Below are positions 56,141 through 64,000 of a stretch of 64,000 bases of DNA, piece after piece. The notes beneath the pieces were generated by a model, which had not been told where the DNA came from, searched no databases, and saw nothing but the letters and a program-made list of their open reading frames with translations. Position 1 is the stretch's first letter. The number at the start of each line of letters is the position of its first letter. The translations under genes were made by a program, and so were the position numbers. The DNA lies in assembly GCF_036346875.1 (NCBI RefSeq), contig NZ_CP107852.1:5890001-5954000 (forward strand), in the 5' to 3' direction. This stretch comes from Nocardia sp. NBC_00508. GTDB taxonomy: Bacteria > Actinomycetota > Actinomycetes > Mycobacteriales > Mycobacteriaceae.

Positions 56141-56486
56141 CGGCTGTACTTCCGGATCGATGCCGACAGTGCGCGGAAGGTTCCTGGGAGGCATGCGTGT
56201 TCGAGTGGCGTGAGATCTATCGGAACCCCCGGCGCTCATGTTATCCATCAATTCGCCGTGAAGTGACGCTTATTCGAGCGACATTGTCAGCGAGCGTTGT
56301 ACGCCGCCACCTCTTACTTTACAAACCGGTCGGTTGGCCTGCGGGATGCGTCAGCCGACCGCGACGCGAGGATGGCTCCGCGCACGGTTGAAGATGATCT
56401 GTGTGGCAACAGAATTCGACACCCGGCTCAATGCCTGTTTCGATATCCCTGCGGCCGACGGTAACTCGGGTAGGACACGGGCATCG
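56141..56486. other. intergenic stretch between the giant gene and the intact kinase
   Basis: About 350 bases upstream of the giant ATPase gene, likely holding its promoter. It includes the right edge of the segment that lies between the two kinase copies. No gene and no terminal inverted repeat are seen. Confidence 0.45.
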
Positions 56487-57962
56487 CTACGCATCGCCAG
56501 CGGGCAGGGTGACGACGAAGTGGGAGCCGCCGGGCACACCATCGGTGACGTGGATGGTGCCTCCGTGGCGCTCGATGACATCGCGGACGATGGCCAGGCC
56601 AAGACCCGCGCCGCCTTCGTCGCGGGTGCGCGCGTCGTCCAGGCGGATGAAACGCTGGAAGATGCGGTCTCGGTCGGCAGGTGGCACACCCGGGCCGTCG
56701 TCGATGACCGACAGCAGCACTCGTCCATCACTGTCGGGTTCCACGGCGACGCGCACGAAGCTTGCGGCGTGCCTTTGCGCGTTGTCGACGAGGTTGCCCA
56801 GGACGCGGGCGAGCTGGGTCCGGCTGCCGGTGACCACGATCGGCTCGTCCGGGATCGTGATGTCTACGGCGATCCGGTCGCCGACGCGGTGGGCCAGCTC
56901 CTCGCGGACCAGGGTGGTCAGGTCGACGCGATCGGAGCGCGGTTGCTCGCCCGCGTCGAGCCGGGCCAGCAGCAAGAGGTCGGCGGCGAGGTGTTCCAAG
57001 CGGATGGTGTCGTCGATCAGCCCATCCAGTTCCAGCAGATCTGGATGTGCTTGGGCCACTTCGAGTTGGGTGCGCAGGCTTGCGATGGGGCTGCGCAATT
57101 CGTGGGCGGCGTCGGCGATGAATTGGCGTTGGCGCTCGGAGGATTCTTCCAGGGCGGCGAGCGTGGCGTTGGTAGTCGTTGCCAGCCTGGCGATTTCGTC
57201 GCGGGAGGCGGGTTCGGGAACACGGCGGGAGAGGTCGCCGTCCATGATCTCCGCGAGCTGCGCGCGGATCGCCTCCACTGGGCGCAGGGCACGGCGGGTG
57301 ACCAGCCAGGTCACCGCGGCGACTACGACGAGCAGGGGCGACAGGCCGATCAGCATGGCTTGCCGCGCGTCCGCCACCGCGCTGTCGGCGGTCTCCAGGG
57401 AGGCGCCCGCGTAGACGGTAGCGGGTTGTCCGCCCGGGAGGGTCACCGCGAGTGCGGCGACCCGGAACGGGAGCGGGCCGTCGTCGGCGTCCACCGTCAA
57501 CCGCACGTCGCCGAATTCCGCCTCCGCTGTCGCGGGATCGGCGGGCGTCGAGGCGCTCTCGTCGTCACGCTCCTCTGCGTCATCGTCCTCCTCCTCGTCA
57601 TCGTCATCCTCGTCGTCGCGGGATCTCGTGTGGGGACCGAAGTCGGCGATCGGTGGTTTTCCCTGGAGTTCTTGGGCGGCGGCTAACACTCGGCGGTCAA
57701 CCGAAACGACCTGCACCGGATGTTCCTCGGCGTCGGGCAGCGTCAATCGGGTGAGGTCGGCTCCTGCCGCGAGCTCGATCGCTACATTGCGCGCGGTTGT
57801 CTCCGCCTGCAAGCTCGCGCTCTCGACCAGGTTGTGCCGCAACACCGCTAGCACCGCCAACCCGGCAGCCGTCAACGCCACCGCGACCACGGCTGTCGCC
57901 GCGACGGTGGTGCGTGCTCGCACCGATCGCCACCATGAGCGCCTGGGGGACCGGCCGGTCAC
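56487..57962 (-). CDS. sensor histidine kinase
   Basis: A 491-residue membrane kinase. Two membrane helices (18-41 and 203-221) bracket an extracytoplasmic sensor, which contains a run of about twenty Asp/Glu residues (115-135). A HAMP region (222-275) is followed by HisKA with FIADAAHELRSP (phospho-accepting His287) and a HATPase with LVDNAQRHA, DDGPGVP and GGAGLGLAIV. GTG start overlaps the response-regulator stop by four bases. The acidic loop suggests sensing of cations or cationic peptides, which is inferred. Confidence 0.93.
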   Translation of the reverse strand: MTGRSPRRSWWRSVRARTTVAATAVVAVALTAAGLAVLAVLRHNLVESASLQAETTARNVAIELAAGADLTRLTLPDAEEHPVQVVSVDRRVLAAAQELQGKPPIADFGPHTRSRDDEDDDDEEEDDDAEERDDESASTPADPATAEAEFGDVRLTVDADDGPLPFRVAALAVTLPGGQPATVYAGASLETADSAVADARQAMLIGLSPLLVVVAAVTWLVTRRALRPVEAIRAQLAEIMDGDLSRRVPEPASRDEIARLATTTNATLAALEESSERQRQFIADAAHELRSPIASLRTQLEVAQAHPDLLELDGLIDDTIRLEHLAADLLLLARLDAGEQPRSDRVDLTTLVREELAHRVGDRIAVDITIPDEPIVVTGSRTQLARVLGNLVDNAQRHAASFVRVAVEPDSDGRVLLSVIDDGPGVPPADRDRIFQRFIRLDDARTRDEGGAGLGLAIVRDVIERHGGTIHVTDGVPGGSHFVVTLPAGDA

Positions 57963-58633
57963 GCCTCGGCCGCCAGCCGATAGCCCGCACCGCGGACGGT
58001 GGTGATGGACCGGCGCCCGAATGGCGCGTCGATCTTGCGGCGCAGGGTGCTGATGTAGACCTCGACGATATTCGGATCGCCGTCGTAGGCGAAGTCCCAG
58101 ACATGGTGGAGGATATCGGCTTTCGACACGACCTCCCCGGCGCGCACGGCCAGGTGCTCGAGGACGGCGAACTCCTTGGCGGTGAGCGTGACGTCCTGCG
58201 CGCCGCGCCGACAGGTGCGGGTGCCCGGATCCACGATCAGATCGCCGACGCGCAGAACTCGTGCGCCGCCGCGGGTCCGGCGGCGCAGCAGGGCGCGGAT
58301 GCGGGCCAGCAGCACCAGATAGGAGAAAGGTTTGCTGAGGTAATCGTCGGCTCCGGTGTCCAAACCTTCGGCCTCGTCGTATTCGCCGTCCTTCGCGGTG
58401 AGCATGAGCACCGGCGTCTCGTGGCCCGCGGCGCGCAGCGCGGCGCACACCCGGTAGCCGTTCATGCCGGGCAGCATGATGTCGAGGATGATCAGGTCGT
58501 AGTCGGTGGTGGTCGCCAGGTGCAGGCCCTCGGCGCCGTCGTGTACCACGTCCACGGCAAATCCCTCGGCCGACAACCCTTTTGCCAGAGTGAGGGCCAA
58601 ACGCTTTTCGTCCTCGACGATCAACAAACGCAC
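57959..58633 (-). CDS. OmpR/PhoB-type response regulator
   Basis: A 224-residue regulator: receiver domain (LLIVEDEKRLA, phosphoacceptor Asp in LIILDIMLPGMNGY, KPF switch Lys) and a C-terminal winged helix (LTAKEFAVLEHLAVRAGEVVSKADIL, YISTLRRKID, TTVRGAGYRL). Together with the kinase it forms a coupled operon. It is divergent from a PepSY protein gene, with CTTCAG repeats in the gap. Confidence 0.95.
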   Translation of the reverse strand: MRLLIVEDEKRLALTLAKGLSAEGFAVDVVHDGAEGLHLATTTDYDLIILDIMLPGMNGYRVCAALRAAGHETPVLMLTAKDGEYDEAEGLDTGADDYLSKPFSYLVLLARIRALLRRRTRGGARVLRVGDLIVDPGTRTCRRGAQDVTLTAKEFAVLEHLAVRAGEVVSKADILHHVWDFAYDGDPNIVEVYISTLRRKIDAPFGRRSITTVRGAGYRLAAEA

Positions 58634-58666
58634 CCACCAAGGGTCGCAGATGGATGCTGAAGCGGT

Positions 58667-58693
58667 CTTCAGGTGACTTCAGCTCGCCTTCAG
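58667..58693. promoter_or_regulatory. triple CTTCAG direct repeat, probable response-regulator site
   Basis: CTTCAG occurs at 58667-58672, 58677-58682 and 58688-58693, spaced 10 and 11 bases, one helical turn. OmpR-type regulators bind such same-face direct repeats. The site lies between the regulator gene and the divergent PepSY gene, so it could control both. Confidence 0.6.
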
Positions 58694-58751
58694 CTTCCCC
58701 CTGTCACAGTGATCACCACATCGAGATCGCTACTCCCGCAGGAGGTTCCCC

Positions 58752-59123
58752 ATGACTACCGCTTTCCGCCGTGCCTACGCAGGGCTTCGCTGGGTCATCT
58801 TCGGCGCGGCCGTCGCGGCGGTCGTCGCCGGCGTGAGCTTCGCCCTCGGCGCCGTCGCCACCGGCGGCCACGATCACACCATCGCCTTCAATCCGTCGGC
58901 GCGGGACTGGTCGCTGGTCGCGGACCCCGGCATCAACAGGCAGCAGGCTATCGACAAAGCGATCGAGGCCGTGCCGGGCGGGCGCGTCGATTCCGCCGAG
59001 CTCGACACCGATCGCGGCACCCCGGTGTGGGAGGTCGAGCTCACCACGCCAGACGGCGTGGAGCACGAGGTGACCATCGATGCGAACAGCGGCCAAGTGC
59101 TCGCAAAGATCAACCACGACTGA
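58752..59123 (+). CDS. membrane-anchored PepSY domain protein
   Basis: A 123-residue protein with an N-terminal membrane helix (LRWVIFGAAVAAVVAGVSFALGAVA) and an extracytoplasmic PepSY domain (GINRQQAIDKAIEAVPGGRVDSAELDTDRGTPVWEVELTT and EVTIDANSGQVL). PepSY proteins are thought to inhibit proteases or bind ligands at the envelope. Regulation by the adjacent two-component system is inferred from the shared promoter. Confidence 0.88.
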   Translation: MTTAFRRAYAGLRWVIFGAAVAAVVAGVSFALGAVATGGHDHTIAFNPSARDWSLVADPGINRQQAIDKAIEAVPGGRVDSAELDTDRGTPVWEVELTTPDGVEHEVTIDANSGQVLAKINHD

Positions 59124-59302
59124 TCCGCGCGGCGCCTGCCGGAGGTGGGTGTGACGCAGGATGGTTCGGGTACGCATGCGTTGTTGCTGCTGGGCGGCCG
59201 AGATCGGGAAGGAGCGTCTCGGCCACGCCCGGATTTCGGTCGTTATGTGTCTGTCACCTCGGCGGACGAGTTCGCGGGAGCCTCGACGATTCCGCCCGCG
59301 TC

Positions 59303-59332
59303 TTGTTTGCCCGGGAGTAGCCTCAATAGGGT
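59303..59332 (+). promoter_or_regulatory. putative promoter of the hyp/hhy hydrogenase genes
   Basis: TTGTTT (59303-59308), an 18-base spacer and TAGGGT (59327-59332) precede the hypA ATG by about 24 bases. A GAGG element lies before the ATG. Confidence 0.4.
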
Positions 59333-59355
59333 TCGCTCGAGGAATCGAGGTCGCG

Positions 59356-59730
59356 ATGCACGAAATGGCGATCACACAGAGTGTGATCGACGCCGTCTGC
59401 GAGCATGCGGCGGGACGACGGGTCTACGCCGTCACCGTCGAGGTCGGCGCACTGTGCGCCGTGGTGCCCGATGCCATGCGGTTCTGCTTCGAAGTCGCGG
59501 CCGAGGACACCGTGGCGGAGGGCGCGGACCTGATCCTGGTGGAGATTCCTGGTGCCGCGGCCTGCCGGGCCTGCGGGGCCGAGTTCCGGCTCTCCGATCC
59601 GATCCTGCTGTGCTCCTGCGGCAGCGCCGATGTCGACATCCGCTCCGGGCGCGAGCTGCGAATCCGATCGATGGAGGTGAGTGAGGCATGTGCGCAACCT
59701 GCGGATGTGGCGACGACGCCGCCGCGGTGA
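59356..59730 (+). CDS. hypA: hydrogenase nickel-insertion protein HypA
   Basis: A 124-residue maturation factor that passes nickel to the hydrogenase large subunit. It starts MHEMAITQS, where His2 is the nickel ligand, and has the zinc loop CRACGAEFRLSD...CSCGS; the second Cys pair is CxC, one residue shorter than the usual CxxC. It overlaps hypB by 43 bases. Confidence 0.93.
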   Translation: MHEMAITQSVIDAVCEHAAGRRVYAVTVEVGALCAVVPDAMRFCFEVAAEDTVAEGADLILVEIPGAAACRACGAEFRLSDPILLCSCGSADVDIRSGRELRIRSMEVSEACAQPADVATTPPR

Positions 59731-60533
59731 TTCACGTCCCGCACGACCATCAACACGACGACGGGCACGACCACGCTCACCCGGCGGATCATGGGCACAC
59801 ACACGATCACCACGATCACCACCACATGCATCTGCCCGCCACCGAGACGGTCAGCCTGGAGCTGAAGGTCCTGGCCAAGAACGACGAACTGGCGCAGCGC
59901 AACAGGGCGTGGCTGGCCGAGCGCGACATCGTCGCGCTGAACCTCACCAGCTCTCCGGGTGCGGGCAAGACCACTCTGTTGGAGCGCACCATCCGCGAGT
60001 CCGGCCAGTCCCCGATCGCGGTGATCGAGGGCGACCAGGCGACGCTGCTGGACGCCGAACGGATCACGGCCACCGGCTGCCGCGTCGTGCAGATCAACAC
60101 CGGCGCGGGCTGCCACCTGGATGCCGAGATGATGTATCGCGCGCTGGAGACGCTCGATCCCGCGCCGGGCACGCTGCTACTGGTGGAGAACGTCGGAAAC
60201 TTGGTCTGCCCGGCGCTGTTCGATCTGGGCGAAGACGAGAAGGTGGTGGTCATCTCGGTCACCGAGGGGACGGACAAACCACTGAAATACCCGCACATGT
60301 TCCAGGCAGCGGGACTGGTGCTGGTGAACAAGATGGACCTGCTGCCCTACGTCGACTTCGACTTGGACCGATGCCGGGAATACATCGCCTCGATACACCC
60401 CGGCGTCGAGGTCCTACCGCTGTCGGTGACCAGCGGTGCAGGCCTGTCGCACTGGTACGACTGGCTGGCCGCGCGGCATCGCGCGGCCGGTTCGGCGACT
60501 CTGGAGAGAGCCGCCGGGCGAGCTAATATATAG
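59688..60533 (+). CDS. hypB: hydrogenase nickel GTPase HypB
   Basis: A 281-residue GTPase needed for nickel delivery. A CxxCxC metal site opens the protein (MCATCGCG), followed by a His/Asp-rich stretch (~16-48) that stores nickel. The G domain has the P-loop SSPGAGKTTLLER, the INTGAGCHLDAEM switch and NKMD specificity loop, with SVTSGAGLSHW near the end. It overlaps hypA and precedes the structural genes. Confidence 0.95.
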   Translation: MCATCGCGDDAAAVIHVPHDHQHDDGHDHAHPADHGHTHDHHDHHHMHLPATETVSLELKVLAKNDELAQRNRAWLAERDIVALNLTSSPGAGKTTLLERTIRESGQSPIAVIEGDQATLLDAERITATGCRVVQINTGAGCHLDAEMMYRALETLDPAPGTLLLVENVGNLVCPALFDLGEDEKVVVISVTEGTDKPLKYPHMFQAAGLVLVNKMDLLPYVDFDLDRCREYIASIHPGVEVLPLSVTSGAGLSHWYDWLAARHRAAGSATLERAAGRANI

Positions 60534-60619
60534 CGATCAGGATCACATTTCCGGGTGACCCCTTCTTCGAGAAAGGCGAGATTCGGCCCCCGGTGGTCCG
60601 CTGCGGAAGGTGGCGAAAT

Positions 60620-61675
60620 ATGCCCACTCAGGAAGCAGTACAAGCCGAAGAAACGTTGATCCACGTTCTCTGGATCAATGCAGGACTCAGTTGTGACGGT
60701 GACTCGGTCGCCTTGACGGCGGCCACCCAGCCGAGCATCGAAGAAATCGCCCTCGGCGCTCTGCCCGGTCTGCCGAAGATCGCCGTGCACTGGCCGCTCA
60801 TCGACTTCGAGTGCGGCCCCAACGGCGGCGCCGACGATTTCCTGGAGTGGTTCTTCAAGGCCGACCGCGACGAGCTCGAGCCGTTCGTCCTGGTGGTCGA
60901 GGGTTCGATCCCGAACGAGCAACTCAAGGAGGAAGGCTACTGGTGCGGGTTCGGCAACAACCCCGCCACCGGTCAGCCCATGACGACCAGCGAATGGCTG
61001 GACCGTCTCGCGCCGAAGGCGACCGCCATCGTGGCGGCGGGCACCTGCGCGACCTACGGCGGCATCCACGCGATGGCGGGTAATCCGACCGGCGCGATGG
61101 GCGTGCCCGACTATCTCGGCTGGGAGTGGAAGAGCAAGGCGGGCATTCCGATCATCTGCGTGCCCGGCTGCCCCATCCAACCGGACAACTTGTCGGAGAC
61201 GCTCACCTATCTGCTCTACATGGCGACCGGACAGGCGCCGATGATCCCGCTCGACGAGGCGCTGCGGCCGAAGTGGCTGTTCGGCGCGACCGTGCACGAG
61301 GGTTGCGACCGCGCGGGCTACTACGAGCAGGGTGAATTCGCCACCGAGTACGGCTCGCCGACCTGCCTGGTGAAACTGGGCTGCTGGGGCCCGGTGGTCA
61401 AGTGCAACGTGCCCAAGCGCGGGTGGATGAACGGGCTGGGCGGCTGCCCGAACGTGGGCGGCATCTGCATCGGCTGCACCATGCCCGGCTTCCCCGACAA
61501 ATTCATGCCGTTCATGGACGAACCGCCCGGCGGAAAGTTCTCGTCCACCGCCTCGGGGCTCTACGGATCGGTGATCCGCAGCCTCCGTCATATCACCGAA
61601 CGCACGGTCGACAAGGAGCCGCACTGGCGGCACAAGGGCCGGAAGCTGGAAACCGGCGCGACCCGCACCTGGTAG
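60620..61675 (+). CDS. hhyS: [NiFe]-hydrogenase small subunit, group 1h (high-affinity)
   Basis: A 351-residue electron-transfer subunit holding Fe-S clusters. The proximal-cluster entry segment is LSCDGDSV (Cys25), where an Asp replaces one Cys, a feature known for actinobacterial-type group 1h enzymes. Further Cys lie in GTCATYGG, VPGCPIQP, HEGCDRAG, SPTCLVKLGCWGP and GGICIGCTMPGF. There is no twin-arginine leader, so it is exposed to the cytoplasm. Group 1h enzymes oxidise atmospheric hydrogen during starvation. GGAAGG lies nine bases before the ATG. Confidence 0.93.
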   Translation: MPTQEAVQAEETLIHVLWINAGLSCDGDSVALTAATQPSIEEIALGALPGLPKIAVHWPLIDFECGPNGGADDFLEWFFKADRDELEPFVLVVEGSIPNEQLKEEGYWCGFGNNPATGQPMTTSEWLDRLAPKATAIVAAGTCATYGGIHAMAGNPTGAMGVPDYLGWEWKSKAGIPIICVPGCPIQPDNLSETLTYLLYMATGQAPMIPLDEALRPKWLFGATVHEGCDRAGYYEQGEFATEYGSPTCLVKLGCWGPVVKCNVPKRGWMNGLGGCPNVGGICIGCTMPGFPDKFMPFMDEPPGGKFSSTASGLYGSVIRSLRHITERTVDKEPHWRHKGRKLETGATRTW

Positions 61676-61684
61676 GAGGATCCG

Positions 61685-63481
61685 ATGACCCAGATCATCC
61701 CGGAGCCGTCGCACCGAACGATCGAACCGGACCGTCTCGTCGAGATGGCCTGGGACCCGATCACTCGCATCGTCGGCAGTCTCGGTATCTACACCAAGAT
61801 CGACTTCGACAATCGGGAAGTGGTCGAGTGCCACAGCACCTCGTCCATCTTCCGCGGCTACTCGATCTTCATGCGCGGCAAGGACCCGCGCGACGCGCAC
61901 TTCATCACCAGCCGCATCTGCGGTATCTGTGGCGACAACCACGCGACCTGTTCGTGCTACTGCCAGAACATGGCCTACGGCGTGCGCCCGCCGCACCTGG
62001 GGGAGTGGGTCGTCAACCTCGGCGAAGCGGCCGAATACATGTTCGACCACAACATCTTCCAGGAGAACCTGGTCGGCGTGGACTACTGCGAGAAGATGGT
62101 CTCGGAGACCAATCCCGGCGTGCTGGCCAGGGCGGAGAACACCGAGGCGCCGCACGCGGGCGAGCACGGCTATCGCACGATCGCCGACATCATGCGGGCG
62201 CTCAACCCGTTCACCGGTGAGTTCTACCGGGAGGCGCTGCAGGTCAGCCGCATCACCCGGGAGATGTTCTGCCTGATGGAAGGCAGGCACGTGCACCCGT
62301 CGACGTTGTATCCGGGCGGTCCCGGCACGGTCGCGACCATTCAGCTGATGACCGACTACATGTCCCGGCTGATGCGCTACGTGGAGTTCATGAAGAAGGT
62401 CGTGCCGATGCACGACGACCTGTTCGACTTCTTCTACGAGGCGCTGCCGGGTTACGAGAACGTCGGCTTGCGGCGCACGATGCTGGGTTGCTGGGGCTCG
62501 TTCCAGGACCCCGAGGTCTGCAACTTCGAATACAAGGACATGGAGGACTGGGGCCGCAAGATGTTCGTCAGCCCGGGCATCGTGGTCGACGGCAAGCTGC
62601 TCACCACCTCCCTGGTCGACATCAACCTGGGCATCCGGATTCTCTTGGGCAGTTCGTATTACGACGACTGGACCGATCAGGAGACGTTCGTCCAGACCGA
62701 TCCGCTGGGCAATCCGGTGGACCGGCGCCACCCATGGAACCAGCACACGAACCCCAAGCCGCAGAAGCGAGACCTCGAGGACAAGTACAGCTGGGTGATG
62801 TCGCCACGCTGGTTCGACGGCACCGACCACCTCGCCTTGGACACCGGTGGCGGCCCGCTGGCACGGCTCTGGGTGACGGCACTGGCCAACCTCGTCGATA
62901 TCGGCTACGTGAAGTCGACCGGGAACAGCGTGCAGATCAACCTGCCCAAGACCGCGCTCAAAGGGCCGGTGTCGCTGGAATGGAAGATCCCGGCGCACGG
63001 CAGCAACACCATCGAGCGCAACCGCGCGCGCACCTACTTCCAGGCGTACGCGGCGGCGTGTGCGCTGCACTTCGCAGAGAAGGCCATGGCCGAGATCCGG
63101 GCCGGCCACACCAAGACCTGGGAGAAGTTCGAGGTGCCCAACGAGGGCATCGGCTGCGGCTTCACCGAGGCGGTGCGCGGTGTGCTGTCGCACCACATGG
63201 TGATCCGGGACGGGAAGATCGCCAATTACCACCCGTATCCACCGACGCCGTGGAACGCCAGCCCGCGCGACAGCTTCGGCACACCGGGCCCCTACGAGGA
63301 CGCGGTGCAGGGCCAGCCGATCTTCGAAGAGAACGACCGCGAGCACTTCAAGGGCATCGACATCATGCGCACCGTGCGCAGTTTCGACCCGTGCCTGCCC
63401 TGCGGCGTGCACATGTACCTCGGCAAGGGACAGACCCTGGAGAAGCTGCACTCACCGACGCAGACACTCACCCCGGAGTGA
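61685..63481 (+). CDS. hhyL: [NiFe]-hydrogenase large subunit, group 1h
   Basis: A 598-residue catalytic subunit. The Ni-Fe site is formed by RICGICGDNHATC near the N-terminus and FDPCLPCGVH at the C-terminus. About 22 residues follow the final His, which could be a removable tail cut by a maturation protease (none in this window). It is nine bases after hhyS and would form the H2-oxidising heterodimer. The context with hypA/hypB suggests a complete maturation set continuing past the right edge. Confidence 0.95.
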   Translation: MTQIIPEPSHRTIEPDRLVEMAWDPITRIVGSLGIYTKIDFDNREVVECHSTSSIFRGYSIFMRGKDPRDAHFITSRICGICGDNHATCSCYCQNMAYGVRPPHLGEWVVNLGEAAEYMFDHNIFQENLVGVDYCEKMVSETNPGVLARAENTEAPHAGEHGYRTIADIMRALNPFTGEFYREALQVSRITREMFCLMEGRHVHPSTLYPGGPGTVATIQLMTDYMSRLMRYVEFMKKVVPMHDDLFDFFYEALPGYENVGLRRTMLGCWGSFQDPEVCNFEYKDMEDWGRKMFVSPGIVVDGKLLTTSLVDINLGIRILLGSSYYDDWTDQETFVQTDPLGNPVDRRHPWNQHTNPKPQKRDLEDKYSWVMSPRWFDGTDHLALDTGGGPLARLWVTALANLVDIGYVKSTGNSVQINLPKTALKGPVSLEWKIPAHGSNTIERNRARTYFQAYAAACALHFAEKAMAEIRAGHTKTWEKFEVPNEGIGCGFTEAVRGVLSHHMVIRDGKIANYHPYPPTPWNASPRDSFGTPGPYEDAVQGQPIFEENDREHFKGIDIMRTVRSFDPCLPCGVHMYLGKGQTLEKLHSPTQTLTPE

Positions 63482-63512
63482 GTCCGCGTCGAGTAACCGA
63501 CCGGAGGTGACG

Positions 63513-64000
63513 GTGGAGGATCGCCTGGACGACCAGGACGACGCAACGCTCGGTGAATCCCGCTGGCGCGAAGCCGGGGATCGCATCGAGACCTTGCTGG
63601 AGGCGAGTTCGGCGGGCGGTGTGCTCGCCCGCGAGCGCGCCGAGCAACTCGTGCGCGAGATCGTCGAACTCTACGGTGCGGGGCTGACCCGTGTGCTGCG
63701 GCTGCTCGACGCCGAGGCGATCGAGCGGCTGGCGCGCGACGACTTGGTCGCGAGCCTGCTGCTCGTGCACGGGCTGCACCCGCACGACGTGGCGACCCGG
63801 GTGCGGACGGCGCTGGACAGCGTGCGCCCCTATCTCGGCTCGCACGGCGGCGACGTCCACCTCGTCGACGTCACCGACGGCGTGGTCCGCTTGGCGCTCG
63901 ACGGCAGCTGTCGCAGCTGTCCGTCGTCGTCGGTGACATTGGAGCTGGCCGTCGAGGACGCGGTGCGGGCGGCGGCGCCGGAAATCGAGTCCATCGAAGT
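63513..64000 (+). CDS. Nfu/NifU-type C-terminal domain protein, 3' truncated
   Basis: Open from GTG 63513 (GGAGG five bases upstream) to the window edge. The N-terminal ~90 residues are helical and unrecognised; then comes an Nfu domain (VRPYLGSHGGDVHLVDV, VRLALDGSCRSCPSS with the CxxC). Nfu domains carry Fe-S clusters to apo-proteins, so a role in hydrogenase cluster supply is likely. Such genes are frequent directly after group 1h hydrogenases. Confidence 0.85.
   Translation, partial: MEDRLDDQDDATLGESRWREAGDRIETLLEASSAGGVLARERAEQLVREIVELYGAGLTRVLRLLDAEAIERLARDDLVASLLLVHGLHPHDVATRVRTALDSVRPYLGSHGGDVHLVDVTDGVVRLALDGSCRSCPSSSVTLELAVEDAVRAAAPEIESIE

Noticed and set aside
60347-63451. Minus-strand open frame of about 1,030 codons opposite the hydrogenase genes
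   Set aside because: It is antisense to hhyS and hhyL, which carry clear motifs; the frame has no recognisable domain.

Overview
The window is high-GC actinobacterial chromosome, most likely Nocardia or a close relative. The evidence is the gene order recA-recX-gluABCD-miaB-DUF349-miaA-dapF-hflX-fadE20, which follows the Mycobacterium/Rhodococcus/Nocardia arrangement, the frequent GTG and leaderless starts, the DUF397/XRE pair, and a Nocardia-style DUF4254 protein. No rRNA, tRNA, CRISPR array or transposase was recognised.

Conserved core (about 1-28.7 kb). After a truncated PRC-barrel/DUF2382 protein come a small membrane protein, a PIG-L deacetylase, a glycosyltransferase, DUF3046 and a TPR-aminoglycoside-phosphotransferase fusion. 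A CGNR regulator is divergent from a VOC/flavin-split-barrel/NTF2-like operon. recA carries two damage-type promoters (a LexA box and a ClpR/PafBC-type promoter) and is followed by recX with a long extension. A minus-strand block holds an amine oxidase with an HbpS-like gene, then gluABCD plus DUF1801. miaB and a membrane partner follow, then about ten copies of a 37-bp tandem repeat, DUF349, the coupled DUF/miaA/trmH/dapF operon, hflX, an acyltransferase and fadE20.

Accessory region 1 (28.7-35.7 kb). An XRE/DUF397 pair, small hypothetical genes, a DUF4254 protein, a large ATP-binding LuxR regulator and an MBL-fold hydrolase.

Catabolic regulon (36.0-48.4 kb). An IclR regulator is divergent from a 4-hydroxy-2-oxoacid aldolase and an acylating aldehyde dehydrogenase. 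An eight-gene, translationally coupled operon (MFS, VOC, SDR, BKACE-X fusion, stand-alone X, BKACE, IlvD-type dehydratase, SDR) is divergent from DhaK/DhaL-like genes. The same 15-base sequence lies at both divergent promoters, so the two parts probably form one IclR regulon. Domain X occurs both fused to a BKACE and alone, and I do not recognise it.

Accessory region 2 (48.5-58.7 kb). A secreted protein, a broken oxidoreductase and a broken histidine kinase are followed by a two-gene unit: a giant protein with an N-terminal nitrilase-type domain (Glu-Lys-Cys triad visible) joined to a HerA/VirD4-type ATPase, and a small membrane protein. An intact two-component system comes next. The broken and intact kinases are near-identical direct repeats that flank the two-gene unit. 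This unit is the best candidate for an undescribed, possibly defensive, system.

The last 5 kb encode hypA, hypB and the subunits of a group 1h (high-affinity, actinobacterial) [NiFe]-hydrogenase, followed by a truncated Nfu-type gene.
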